A stretch of DNA of 64,000 nt from Vibrio europaeus (GCF_001695575.1 NZ_LUAX01000001.1:992001-1056000); one strand, 5' to 3'; shown: positions 54,081-62,533, numbered from the stretch's first letter. Made by a program: numbers and translations. Notes: a model not told the origin generated them from the letters alone.

Positions 54081-54392
54081 TCAGCTTAGCACTGGTCTAA
54101 AATAGCTACGTTCATAGCTGATAATACAGTCCACCTTGTCAGCAAATTCGAATGCCTTAATACATTCTGGATCTTTTAGAGATTTAACTCGATATTCTTC
54201 ATAAGCCGACAAACTTTCAAACGTGAATAGGGCTAGAGCAATATTGTTCGCACCTTCAGATGGAAGAAAATAGCCATTGTGCTGACCACCAAACCTTTCA
54301 ACCAATGGAATCCACATTTTCGCGTATTCTTCGAATTCTTTAACCTTTTTAGGGTCTATTACATACCTGACATAGCAAGTAATCATGAGCAT
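54081..54392 (-). CDS. Cassette gene, NIPSNAP-family protein
   Basis: This is a 103-residue dimeric alpha/beta-barrel protein. ITCYVRYVIDPKKVKEFEEY, WIPLVERFGGQHNGYFLPSEG and ERSYFRP match bacterial NIPSNAP proteins closely. Biochemical function is not established for this group. The ATG at 54392 follows AAGGAATTA. Confidence 0.88.
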   Translation of the reverse strand: MLMITCYVRYVIDPKKVKEFEEYAKMWIPLVERFGGQHNGYFLPSEGANNIALALFTFESLSAYEEYRVKSLKDPECIKAFEFADKVDCIISYERSYFRPVLS

Positions 54393-54427
54393 TAATTCCT
54401 TCTAATTGCTTGATTTTGTGTGCTACG

Positions 54428-54553
54428 CATAACGCCCTGCTAAGTGGCTAGCAACGCATAACACGATACTTAATCTAGCCGCCGTAAACACTGTACCAGA
54501 CTAGAGCCAAAATTGCCGAGCGTTGATAGTCCGTCTTAAGCAGTTTGTTAGGC
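54428..54553 (-). repeat. attC: attC site 20
   Basis: It begins ATAACGCCCTGCTAAGTGGC and ends AAGCAGTTTGTTAGGC. Confidence 0.9.
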
Positions 54554-54563
54554 TAATTCAGTT

Positions 54564-54761
54564 TTACCTTAGTTTCTTCAAGGCAACTTTTCCTTTGTCA
54601 TATAAATAGTTGAGTGCGAGATAAACCGCTACGTAGAGCGCAAAGTCGAATAGAGCCAACTTAAAGTTAAACGGATCTGAAACAATATTATAGGTTACGC
54701 CTATTTGAGCCCCTATGTACTTTGCTACAAAAATTGTGGCGAGAAAAATTACTATGTTCAT
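54564..54761 (-). CDS. Cassette gene, small membrane protein
   Basis: This is a 65-residue protein with two transmembrane helices (about 1-21 and 35-53) and a basic C-terminus (DKGKVALKKLR). ATG at 54761 is chosen because AAAGG lies eight bases before it; a further ATG at 54794 has no such site. Function unknown. Confidence 0.65.
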   Translation of the reverse strand: MNIVIFLATIFVAKYIGAQIGVTYNIVSDPFNFKLALFDFALYVAVYLALNYLYDKGKVALKKLR

Positions 54762-54892
54762 AGGTGTGCCTTTGCTGTTACTAGAAATATGCATTTATCT
54801 AGGCATAGTATTCCCGCACACACCATAAGCAATTAATATCATCTTAGGTAAACTGACATTGCGACAAGAAGTGCATTTTTCAACCAATTAGC

Positions 54893-55017
54893 CTAACGCC
54901 CTGCTAAGTGGCTAGCAACGCAAACCACGATACTTAAGCTAACCACCGTAAACACTGTACCAAACTAGAACCAAAATTGCCGAGCGTTGATAGTCCGTCT
55001 TGAGCAGTTTGTTATGT
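54893..55017 (-). repeat. attC: attC site 21
   Basis: It begins CTAACGCCCTGCTAAGTGGC and ends GAGCAGTTTGTTATGT, directly before the stop of the second fosA-like gene. Confidence 0.92.
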
Positions 55018-55428
55018 TTAAAGCCAAACAAGCCCACTGTATGGTTTCGTTCTTAGAAATTCTAACCTGCTTTCCAGTGAACCTGAATGTATCTCTAGCT
55101 TATGGCCATCAGGGTCTAAAATGTACAGTGATTGCCCTTCACTTTTGTTCTCTTTCCAAACATCTACGCCCAATGAAACGATACGCTTCGCAAAGGCTTC
55201 AAATTCTTCAGATGCAACATCAAAAGCGACGTGGGTATAGTCGGCTTTTGGGCAAGGTTCATCGAGTGAAAGACAAAACCAGAGCTCACCTACAGATAAG
55301 TAAGCTCCCTTGTCCCACTTCGCTTGAGCAGTGAACCCCAAAATATCTCTATAAAACTGGAGAGAGGATTCCAAGTCACTAACTGCAACAGTGATATGAT
55401 TTAGCCCTAAAATCACCGTTTCCTCCAT
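55018..55428 (-). CDS. fosA: Cassette gene, FosA-type fosfomycin glutathione transferase (copy 2)
   Basis: This is a 136-residue protein identical to copy 1 except for nine residues (14, 35, 67, 71, 82, 83, 89, 113 and 123), none of which is a predicted metal or substrate ligand. The ATG at 55428 keeps the same GGAGGAAACGG leader; a longer frame to 55494 enters attC 22. Both flanking sequences and attC match copy 1, so a whole cassette has been copied or captured twice. Confidence 0.88.
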   Translation of the reverse strand: MEETVILGLNHITVAVSDLESSLQFYRDILGFTAQAKWDKGAYLSVGELWFCLSLDEPCPKADYTHVAFDVASEEFEAFAKRIVSLGVDVWKENKSEGQSLYILDPDGHKLEIHSGSLESRLEFLRTKPYSGLVWL

Positions 55429-55431
55429 TAA

Positions 55432-55557
55432 ACATAACGCCCTGCTAAGTGGCTGGCAACATACCACAAAACGCAAACAGACCACCGTAAACACAGAGCA
55501 AGCTTTGAAGTAAATTCGCCGAGCGTTGGCAGTCCGTCTTAAGCAGATTGTTATATT
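55432..55557 (-). repeat. attC: attC site 22
   Basis: It begins ATAACGCCCTGCTAAGTGGC and ends AAGCAGATTGTTATAT. Inner sequence is close to attC 11. Confidence 0.9.
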
Positions 55558-56006
55558 TTTTGACCAAAGAATTGATTGTGAACTTCAATTGCCTTTTGAT
55601 AACCGCTATTACTGGCAGCTTTTAAGTACATCAGGCTTTCTACCTTGTCTTCGTCACTAGAAGTTTCATACAAGTATGAACTTGTAACGATGAATACCAT
55701 CAGTTGCGCATGTAGATGCCCTTGTTTCGCTGCCTTCAAATACAATTCACGGGCTTTTAGGGCGCTTTTTTCTGTACCGTTTCCTGCTAGGTATAATTCA
55801 GCCAGAAGTGTTAATGAGCTAGGTTCATTTTTCCCCGCCGCAATACTACACCACTCGAAAGCCTTGTCGAAGTCTTGTTCAAATCCATTTTCACCGTAGC
55901 TATATGAATAACAAGAATTGTGTGCCACATTCACATCCTCAACGAGCTGGTTCTGACTACAACCAATTAGCCCTACTAGTAGTATCAGACTAAAAATCTT
56001 ATTCAT
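55551..56006 (-). CDS. Cassette gene, Sel1-repeat lipoprotein
   Basis: This is a 151-residue lipoprotein with a signal ending in the lipobox LIGC (Cys16). Two or three Sel1-like (SLR) helical repeats follow, such as AELYLAGNGTEKSALKAREL and YLKAAKQGHLHAQL. Sel1 repeats bind other proteins. The stop is inside attC 22. The role is unknown; such proteins can be immunity proteins or envelope adaptors. Confidence 0.82.
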   Translation of the reverse strand: MNKIFSLILLVGLIGCSQNQLVEDVNVAHNSCYSYSYGENGFEQDFDKAFEWCSIAAGKNEPSSLTLLAELYLAGNGTEKSALKARELYLKAAKQGHLHAQLMVFIVTSSYLYETSSDEDKVESLMYLKAASNSGYQKAIEVHNQFFGQKI

Positions 56007-56031
56007 AATTGATGTAATTCCCTTAGAAAAT

Positions 56032-56157
56032 ATAACGCCCTGCTAAGTGGCTAGCAACGCATAACACGATACTTAAACCAGCCACCGTAAACACTATACC
56101 TGACTAGAACTAAAATTGCCGAGCGTTGATAGTCCGTCTTGAGCAGTTTGTTAGCTG
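56032..56157 (-). repeat. attC: attC site 23 (rightmost)
   Basis: It begins ATAACGCCCTGCTAAGTGGC and ends GAGCAGTTTGTTAGCT. It ends the cassette of the region up to 56529. Confidence 0.9.
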
Positions 56158-56529
56158 CTACGCAGAAGGTTGCGTTTTTCACCCAAGTGCCTAATTTGAA
56201 TTACATTATTGGTTTTGAATGACAATGTACATAGGACAGCTCGCAAACCAAAATACAACTGATGAAACTTGCTTGGCAAAGAATGCTTTAGATAAACCTA
56301 ACAGCCAAGTTCACGAAACTGATCTAGATATGGCGACGTTTCAACACCAGAGAAACCACACCAAAGAACTAAACAAACGCACCACTCCAGTAAACAGACT
56401 TTGGTTGATTCAACCACTTTTCGAAAAGTGCCACTGGCGAGATAGTTTGTACCTTGGGACTACCAAGTGTGAAGCTAGAGCTCAGTATTCATGAGCACTT
56501 AAGCCCTTAGTTTCTTTAAACACTAGCTA
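56158..56529 (-). other. Cassette without a gene (E), first in the array
   Basis: About 370 bases homologous to cassette C (48425-48791). It ends at AGCTAAC, the place where the first cassette would join attI. A 91-codon plus-strand frame (56219-56494) is not preserved in cassette C and lacks a ribosome-binding site. Confidence 0.65.
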
Positions 56530-56806
56530 ACAGTTCTTAGACAGAACAATTCTATAAAAAACTACAGAACCAATCTGCAATAAAACTTGATTTTATCTCA
56601 CCTTAGCAACTTAACTGCCAAAGTAACAGCAGCTTACGTCAAGCGGAGAAACTGACAAATCACAAAATGCAGAATTGTTCTATATAGCATGATTTAATCC
56701 CCCACTCCTTCAGTCTGTATATTTAAACAGTACTATTGTTGAGGTTACAAAAAAGCCCCGCAATAGGAAATGCGAGGCTTTCAGTATTCAGATTTGAAGC
56801 TAATTC
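56530..56806. other. Right boundary of the array, no gene
   Basis: About 280 AT-rich bases where an integrase and attI would be expected. Instead there are two copies of a CAGAA-NNN-TTCTATA motif at 56542-56556 and 56670-56684, and the ybiT terminator. I see no coding sequence. Confidence 0.6.
56753..56780 (-). terminator. Terminator of ybiT
   Basis: AAGCCCCGCA pairs with TGCGAGGCTT with one mismatch and on the minus strand is followed by TTTTTGT. It lies 27 bases after the ybiT stop. Confidence 0.8.
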
Positions 56807-58399
56807 TTAGCCATCAATTCCACGTGCTTTTAAGAACTCAGCGTAAGTACCCCTAAAGTCGATAATCTTGTTATCTTTGATCTCGATGATACGAGTTGCC
56901 AACGAGTCTACAAATACGCGGTCGTGAGATACGAAAAACAGCGTGCCCTTGTATTGCTCAAGTGCATTGTTTAACGACTCGATAGATTCCATATCCATGT
57001 GGTTGGTTGGCTCATCCATCAGCAGCATGTTAGGTTTATGCATCATAAGCTTACCTAGAAGCATACGACCTTGCTCACCACCAGAAAGTACTTTTACTGA
57101 CTTTTTGATGTCATCTTGAGAAAACAGCATACGACCTAAGAAACTACGAATAACTTGCTCGTCGTCACCTTCTTGGCGCCACTGCCCCATCCAATCCATT
57201 AGATTTAGATCTTCTGCAAAATCTACAGCGTGGTCTTGTGCATAGTAGCCAATGTTTGAATTTTCAGACCACTTAAATTCACCAGTACGTGGCTCTAACG
57301 CACCAGCAAGTGTGTTTAACAGCGTTGTTTTACCCACACCGTTCTCACCAATGATGGCAACGCGTTCACCGACTTCAAAGATGGCATTAAAATCAGTATA
57401 TAGGTCACTTTCAAAACCTTGACTTAGGTTCTCAATGATAAGCGCGTTACGGAACAACTCTTTCGACTGTTCAAAACGGATGAACGGGTTTTGGCGGCTC
57501 GATGCTTTCACTTCTTCCAGTTGGATCTTATCGATCTGTTTAGCGCGAGAGGTCGCTTGCTTTGCCTTAGACGCGTTAGCAGAGAATCGCGCAACGAACG
57601 TTTGCAGTTCGGCAATTTGCGCTTTCTTCTTCGCATTGTCAGACAATAAACGATCACGTACTTGCGAAGCAGCCGTCATGTACTCGTCATAGTTGCCAGG
57701 GTAAACACGAAGCTCACCGTAGTCTAAGTCTGCCATGTGAGTACAAACTGAGTTCAAGAAGTGGCGGTCGTGCGAGATGATAATCATCGTGCAGTTACGC
57801 TGGTTAAGTGTCTCTTCCAACCAGCGAATAGTATCCATATCCAAGTTGTTGGTTGGTTCGTCTAGTAGCATGATGTGCGGGTCAGCAAACAAAACCTGTG
57901 CAAGAAGAACACGAAGTTTCCAACCAGGGGCAACTTCGCTCATTAGGCCGTAGTGTTGCTCTTCTGGAATACCAACAGCAAGTAGCAGCTCGCCAGCTTT
58001 TGCGTCGGCCATGTAACCGTCCATTTCTGCAAACTGAACTTCTAAGTCAGCAACAAGCATGCCTTCTTCTTCGCTCATTTCAGGCAAAGAATAAATGCGA
58101 TCACGCTCTTTTTTCACTTCCCACAGTTCTTTGTAACCCATGATAACGGTATCAATCACGGTGAACTCTTCGTAAGCAAACTGATCCTGGTTTAGCTTAG
58201 CTACGCGCTCGTTAGGGTCGTAGCTTACGTTACCACCTGTAGGGTCAAGCTCTCCGCTTAGGATTTTCATGAATGTTGATTTACCACAGCCGTTCGCACC
58301 GATAAGGCCGTAACGGTTACCTTCACCAAACTTAACAGAGATGTTTTCAAAAAGTGGCTTAGCACCAAATTGCTGAGTGATGTTGTTAGTGGAAATCAA
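56807..58399 (-). CDS. ybiT: ABC-F ATPase YbiT
   Basis: This is a 530-residue ribosome-associated ATPase with two nucleotide-binding domains and no membrane part. Walker A motifs are GANGCGKST and GENGVGKTT; Walker B regions are [13 protein letters not shown] and [13 protein letters not shown]. Between the domains is a long charged linker. The length and sequence closely follow E. coli YbiT, which helps stalled or particular ribosomes. It is the first ordinary chromosomal gene right of the cassette array. Confidence 0.95.
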   Translation of the reverse strand: MISTNNITQQFGAKPLFENISVKFGEGNRYGLIGANGCGKSTFMKILSGELDPTGGNVSYDPNERVAKLNQDQFAYEEFTVIDTVIMGYKELWEVKKERDRIYSLPEMSEEEGMLVADLEVQFAEMDGYMADAKAGELLLAVGIPEEQHYGLMSEVAPGWKLRVLLAQVLFADPHIMLLDEPTNNLDMDTIRWLEETLNQRNCTMIIISHDRHFLNSVCTHMADLDYGELRVYPGNYDEYMTAASQVRDRLLSDNAKKKAQIAELQTFVARFSANASKAKQATSRAKQIDKIQLEEVKASSRQNPFIRFEQSKELFRNALIIENLSQGFESDLYTDFNAIFEVGERVAIIGENGVGKTTLLNTLAGALEPRTGEFKWSENSNIGYYAQDHAVDFAEDLNLMDWMGQWRQEGDDEQVIRSFLGRMLFSQDDIKKSVKVLSGGEQGRMLLGKLMMHKPNMLLMDEPTNHMDMESIESLNNALEQYKGTLFFVSHDRVFVDSLATRIIEIKDNKIIDFRGTYAEFLKARGIDG

Positions 58400-58581
58400 T
58401 GTCGTTACCTATAAAATATGAAAAACCGCGCCACACTACTGTTTACTGAGACGAACTTCAAGTTTTGTTTTTCTGACATCGAATAAGTCGATTGTCTCAG
58501 TCATCTTATCTAACATATTAAAGTTGGATTTAGGTTGCAGTTCTATATAATCGCTGCCAGTTCCAGCAACCGTTCAAAACC

Positions 58582-58872
58582 ATGAATAAGACACTTTTCT
58601 TGCTTGTAGCCTCGATGCCTTTTACTGCACCCTTTGCAATTGCCAAAAACACGTTTGATGCCAACCCAGTGTGGGGAAACGATACCTATGGGCATGTACA
58701 AACAGGTGACATCGTTTATCAAGATGATGAAATCATCTGCTTACATGGAAAGTCGAATAAGTGCTAGGACAAAGAAGTGATCATGGAGTGCGGAATGCCT
58801 CCCGAGTCGTTACCAGAAAAGCTCAAATATCAGCAGTGTAAAGACGCCTTAGCCGAGGAGCCAAATAAGTAG
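58582..58872 (+). pseudogene. Small exported protein gene with an in-frame TAG
   Basis: An ATG-started frame encodes a signal peptide (LFLLVASMPFTAPFAIA) and DANPVWGNDTYGHV, reaching TAG at 58765-58767 (codon 62). In the same frame it goes on with a protein-like tail (DKEVIMECGMPPESLPEKLK, then YQQCKDALAEEPNK) to a second TAG at 58870. The whole 96-codon product would have four cysteines, two on each side of the first TAG, fitting a disulfide-bonded periplasmic protein. I read this as a nonsense mutation; the family is unknown to me. Confidence 0.65.
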
Positions 58873-58875
58873 AGA

Positions 58876-58905
58876 AACGGTCAGCATTATTGCTGACCGT
58901 TTTTT
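58876..58905. terminator. Bidirectional terminator before the sensor kinase
   Basis: AACGGTCAGCA and TGCTGACCGTT form an 11-base stem with a four-base loop followed by TTTTAT. It overlaps the stop codon of the kinase gene on the minus strand. Confidence 0.9.
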
Positions 58906-60934
58906 ATAGGTTCATGACTTTGAGTTGAGGTTCGGCACGTTCGGGAAGGTAAACACTGAACTGGCTTCCTTTACCCCATTCAGAGTCAACTCTGAGTTCA
59001 CCACCAGACTGGCTGAGAATACTTTGTGAGACTGAAAGACCTAACCCCGTTCCATCACGCTTCGTGGTGTAAAACGGTGAGAAGATTCGTTTTAGGTTCT
59101 CAGGTTTAATACCACACCCTTCATCTTTAACATGAATGACCGCCCCACGAGTTTGCCCTTCTTCCACCCAGTCTTCACTTGAGACAATTAACCGGCCTTT
59201 CCCCTGCATCGCATGAATACCGTTCATTTGTAGATTGACCAGAATTTGAAGCAGCTGATGGCGATTGACTTCAACGGATGCCTGAGCGTTTAGCTCTGTT
59301 TCGAAGATCACTTCGCGTTTCTTTGCACCTGTTTTAACCAGTGTAACGCTCTCTTCAATAATTGGATTCACTCGCTGCCAAGTAATCTCATCCTGTACAC
59401 CACCTTGTCTACTGTACTGCAGCAGGCTACGCGTAATATTGCGGATCCGATCGATCTGCGCATGAATCGCCTCTATTTCTTCTTTGACGCGAGAAGATTC
59501 ATCACCTAACTCAAATTGCATTAACTCAACGTTACCTAAGATCACCGCTGTTGGGTTATTGATCTCGTGGGCAATACCTGCGGTTAGTTCACCAAGCGCT
59601 GCCAATTTTTCATTAACAACGAGTTTATCTCGCGTTTGATTCAACAGTTGGATATGTAGCTCTAGCTCTTGCGTTTTTTCTTCAAGGCTTGCCGTCCGAT
59701 CTTGAACTTTACACTCCAGTTCGTTAGCAGCGCGTTGAATTTCATTTTTTCGCTGCCTAAGTAGATCGAGCATATTATCAAACTGTTTAGCGAGCTGAGC
59801 CAGTTCATGTCCTTCGTCTAAGCCTAAAGGGCCAATGCGTGTCTCTTTGCCAAGTTGAATCATTTTTACTACGCGGTGAATGTGTTCAATCGGTACGAAC
59901 AGATCTCGCGAACCTCGATAAACGAGTAAGCTAGAGAGCAATAACAAGAAAAGTGTTGTGATAGAAATCTCGGCGATATTGGTCATATACGTAGCGACAA
60001 AGGGCCATAAAAGATAGCCCGTGTAGAGCATACCAATCACGTTGTTGTACTGGTCGTATAAAGGTTGATAGGCAGTGATGTACCACGCATCGTACACAAA
60101 CGCTAAGTTTGTCCACTCATGCCCTTCAACCAAGACTGCTTGTTTCACTTCATCTGAAACGCGAGTACCGATGGCCCTACCCAATCTGTCGTTACTGTCT
60201 AAAGGGACGTTGGTGCTAACGCGCAGGTCATCTAGAAATACAGTCAATGTGCCTACTGGGCGCAAACTGTCTTGCTTCGACGGATAAATAAGATCGCGAA
60301 TCGTATCAACCAACACCGTGCTGTTGTTAAGCAATAGCCCTCCGTCTAAAAAGCCAATGATATCGTTGGTTTGATTGCGGATAGGGATCACTGTACGACT
60401 CACCAGCCCCCTGCTTTCAACGGAATTGTTCTCCAGAATCGGCGTTTGAGCACGCTTGACTAAGTCACTACCCAACTCCGCCAATTCTTGCTGAGTTAAC
60501 ACATCGAAGAAGGATTCTCGATGGGTCAGATCCATAAATCTGAATTTATTCTCCATGCTGTCAACACGATGGAAACGCAGAAAATCGAGCTTATATTTTT
60601 CTCGTTGTTCCGATACCCAACTTGAAAGATCCAACTCACTGACTTCTTTACCGCGGACTCGTGATACGAATTCAAAAGAACTGGCAAACGACTTTACATG
60701 ATTCGCCTGTTTCTCTTGAATCAGTTCGATGCTATTTTCTGCTACGCCAAGTCTTTCAGACACATCAACCAATGCGCTTTGCCACGTGTAATGGATCGAC
60801 CAATAAATGGTGATGCCTATAAGCGCGACCAAAGTTAAAACGATAGGCGCAGAGGTTAAGATCATCAAGCGGTAACGAACCATGGTTTTGAATCGATACC
60901 GCCACTTTGACCATAGAGAGGTGCTATTCGGCAT
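58904..60934 (-). CDS. Membrane sensor histidine kinase (NtrB-like partner)
   Basis: This is a 676-residue sensor. TM1 (about 23-49) and TM2 (about 318-340) flank a roughly 270-residue periplasmic Cache-like domain (FLDGGLLLNNSTVLVDTIRD, YITAYQPLYDQYNNVIGML). HAMP and a coiled-coil follow. The phosphorylated histidine is in GIAHEINNP (about residue 455) and the ATP site in NGIHAMQ, DEGCGIKPENL and TKRDGTGLGL. The start overlaps the regulator gene by 11 bases. Its ligand may be an oxyanion or formate; that is inference from the neighbours. Confidence 0.93.
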   Translation of the reverse strand: MPNSTSLWSKWRYRFKTMVRYRLMILTSAPIVLTLVALIGITIYWSIHYTWQSALVDVSERLGVAENSIELIQEKQANHVKSFASSFEFVSRVRGKEVSELDLSSWVSEQREKYKLDFLRFHRVDSMENKFRFMDLTHRESFFDVLTQQELAELGSDLVKRAQTPILENNSVESRGLVSRTVIPIRNQTNDIIGFLDGGLLLNNSTVLVDTIRDLIYPSKQDSLRPVGTLTVFLDDLRVSTNVPLDSNDRLGRAIGTRVSDEVKQAVLVEGHEWTNLAFVYDAWYITAYQPLYDQYNNVIGMLYTGYLLWPFVATYMTNIAEISITTLFLLLLSSLLVYRGSRDLFVPIEHIHRVVKMIQLGKETRIGPLGLDEGHELAQLAKQFDNMLDLLRQRKNEIQRAANELECKVQDRTASLEEKTQELELHIQLLNQTRDKLVVNEKLAALGELTAGIAHEINNPTAVILGNVELMQFELGDESSRVKEEIEAIHAQIDRIRNITRSLLQYSRQGGVQDEITWQRVNPIIEESVTLVKTGAKKREVIFETELNAQASVEVNRHQLLQILVNLQMNGIHAMQGKGRLIVSSEDWVEEGQTRGAVIHVKDEGCGIKPENLKRIFSPFYTTKRDGTGLGLSVSQSILSQSGGELRVDSEWGKGSQFSVYLPERAEPQLKVMNL

Positions 60935-62372
60935 AGCTCGACTCCTCGCTATCCCACTCTTTAAATTTACGTTCTAACGTTTTGCGCGCAACACCCAAAT
61001 CTCGCGCAGCGGCTGATTTGTTGCCATCGTGAAAATCAACCAACTGCTGGATATGCGCTTTTTCGACTTGCTTTAGCGGCCAACTGTTTGGATAACCTTC
61101 GCCTTGATTAGACGGCGTCGTCAGTTCAATCACCTCTGCGCCACTTGATACAGTCATGGTTACGGATGGTTTTAATGTATCGCCATGGATCTCTCGCCAG
61201 TAGTGCGCAGGAGGCTTACCAAGCAAGATGCAACGTTCAATGAGGTTTTTCAGTTCGCGGATGTTGCCCGGCCAATCGTACTCGTTCATTGCCAGGATAT
61301 CTTCATGTGCCCAGTTTGGGTTTGGCATGCCTAGCTCAGACGCGAGCATTTTGGTGAAAAATGGCACTAGCTCTATCAGATCGGCTTTGCGCTCTCTTAA
61401 TGGCATGACATCAATTTTTAGGACATTGAGTCGATAGAATAAGTCTGCGCGGAAATGCCCCTTGCTAACCTCTTCTTGTAAGTTACGGTTGGTTGCTGCC
61501 ACAACTCTAACGTCAACTGATATCTCTTTTTCACCACCAACAGGGCGGATTGTTCGCTGCTCTAAAACACGCAATAAGGCAGACTGCATTGCGAGCGGCA
61601 TTTCACCAATTTCGTCTAAGAAGAGCGTGCCACCATTTGCAACGCGGAACAAACCTTCACGACTTTTCTTCGCTCCAGTGAATGCACCAGCATTATGACC
61701 AAACAGCTCACTTTCAAGCAGTTCTGGCGCTATCGCACCACAGTTAATTGGCACAAATGGTCCGCTGCGTTGACTCGCTTCATGAATACCACGAGCAACC
61801 AATTCTTTACCTGTTCCTGACTCGCCCTCTACTAATACGGAGGCACGCGACGGCGCAAATTGTGTGATGAGCTGCTTTAACTGAGCGGTCTTTTCTGAGC
61901 CTCCTACAATGTCCGTCGCGACATGGCGTTTGAATTCATGACGCAACGCAAACTGGTGACGTTCTTCTAAGCGCTTATCGATACAGCGCTGTACGGCTTG
62001 CAACATTTGTTCGAGGTTAAATGGCTTAAGAATAAAATCAGACGCCCCAAGCTTAAGTGCGGAAATCGCAGTTTCTAAATCTGCGTAGCCAGTCATAAAG
62101 ATAATGTCGGCTTTTTTATCCGGGTCATTAAACGCCTCTTCCCACTCGATTCCTGAGCGCCCTGGTAAGTTGATGTCTAAAACAATCAAATCGTAATGGT
62201 TAGCACTACGAAGCTGTTCAGCGTCTTCTATACTCCCGACACAATCTACTTTTGAAAACCATTTGCTCAATGCTTTGTTCAGTATGGTTTGCATACCAAT
62301 CTCATCATCAACGACGAGAACTGAAAATGCTTGATATTGTGAGGCTTTATTAGGATCGAATGATGGAGGCAT
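60924..62372 (-). CDS. NtrC-family sigma-54 response regulator
   Basis: This is a 482-residue regulator. A receiver domain has the phospho-acceptor aspartate in LIVLDINLPG (residue 66 from the ATG at 62372). The AAA+ domain carries GESGTGKELVA (Walker A) and GAFTGAKKS, the loop that touches sigma-54. A Fis-type helix-turn-helix (NKSAAARDLGVARKTLERK) ends the protein. It is coupled to the kinase gene downstream. It probably acts at the sigma-54 promoters of tupA and the fdh operon. Confidence 0.94.
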   Translation of the reverse strand: MPPSFDPNKASQYQAFSVLVVDDEIGMQTILNKALSKWFSKVDCVGSIEDAEQLRSANHYDLIVLDINLPGRSGIEWEEAFNDPDKKADIIFMTGYADLETAISALKLGASDFILKPFNLEQMLQAVQRCIDKRLEERHQFALRHEFKRHVATDIVGGSEKTAQLKQLITQFAPSRASVLVEGESGTGKELVARGIHEASQRSGPFVPINCGAIAPELLESELFGHNAGAFTGAKKSREGLFRVANGGTLFLDEIGEMPLAMQSALLRVLEQRTIRPVGGEKEISVDVRVVAATNRNLQEEVSKGHFRADLFYRLNVLKIDVMPLRERKADLIELVPFFTKMLASELGMPNPNWAHEDILAMNEYDWPGNIRELKNLIERCILLGKPPAHYWREIHGDTLKPSVTMTVSSGAEVIELTTPSNQGEGYPNSWPLKQVEKAHIQQLVDFHDGNKSAAARDLGVARKTLERKFKEWDSEESSYAE

Positions 62373-62399
62373 AATGACCACTTTCCATATAAGGTAACT

Positions 62400-62415
62400 G
62401 GGACAGAGTGTACCA
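62400..62415. promoter_or_regulatory. Possible second, weaker regulator site
   Basis: GGGACAGAGTGTACCA matches 12 of 16 bases of the reverse of the dyad at 62443. It is between the divergent regulator and tupA genes. The score is low, so chance is possible. Confidence 0.3.
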
Positions 62416-62442
62416 ACTTTATCCGTTAGCGCCTCAATAAAT

Positions 62443-62458
62443 GTGAGACATTTTGTCC
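62443..62458. promoter_or_regulatory. Candidate enhancer site of the NtrC-type regulator (tupA)
   Basis: TGAGACATTTTGTCCC is an imperfect dyad one base different from the fdh site at 33065. Its centre is about 95 bases upstream of the predicted tupA start point. Confidence 0.62.
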
Positions 62459-62518
62459 CCCATCAAGTTTTAGTTAGGTAAGTTATTGATATTTCGTTTG
62501 AAAACTATCACATATTTT

Positions 62519-62533
62519 TGGCATTAAGATTGC
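62519..62533 (+). promoter_or_regulatory. Predicted sigma-54 promoter of tupA
   Basis: TGGCATTAAGATTGC has GG and GC ten bases apart and is close to the -24/-12 consensus. Transcription would start near 62545, about 87 bases before the tupA start codon. Confidence 0.8.

Larger units (their letters stand above)
41252..56530 (-). mobile_element. Integron cassette array without an integrase
   Basis: Twenty-three attC sites of about 95-135 bases are spaced at cassette intervals, all in the same direction. On the plus strand each starts with AACGC and ends with TTGTTA or a close variant, the reverse of the Vibrio VCR layout. Genes lie on the minus strand immediately to the right of the site that follows them. 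The integrase would be expected past the right end, but 56530-56806 holds no gene and ordinary chromosomal genes follow. It is thus a cassette cluster that depends on an integrase elsewhere or is frozen. Confidence 0.9.

Noticed and set aside
56219..56494. 91-codon plus-strand frame in the last cassette
   Set aside because: It is not kept in the homologous cassette at 48425-48791 and has no ribosome-binding site.
41252..56530. Regular repeats that could be taken for a CRISPR array
   Set aside because: Repeats are about 95-135 bases, imperfect, palindromic and separated by genes of varying size. This is the attC pattern, and no cas genes are present.
56530..56806. Search for an integron integrase or attI at the array start
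   Set aside because: No coding frame of suitable length on either strand and no tyrosine-recombinase motifs in the window.
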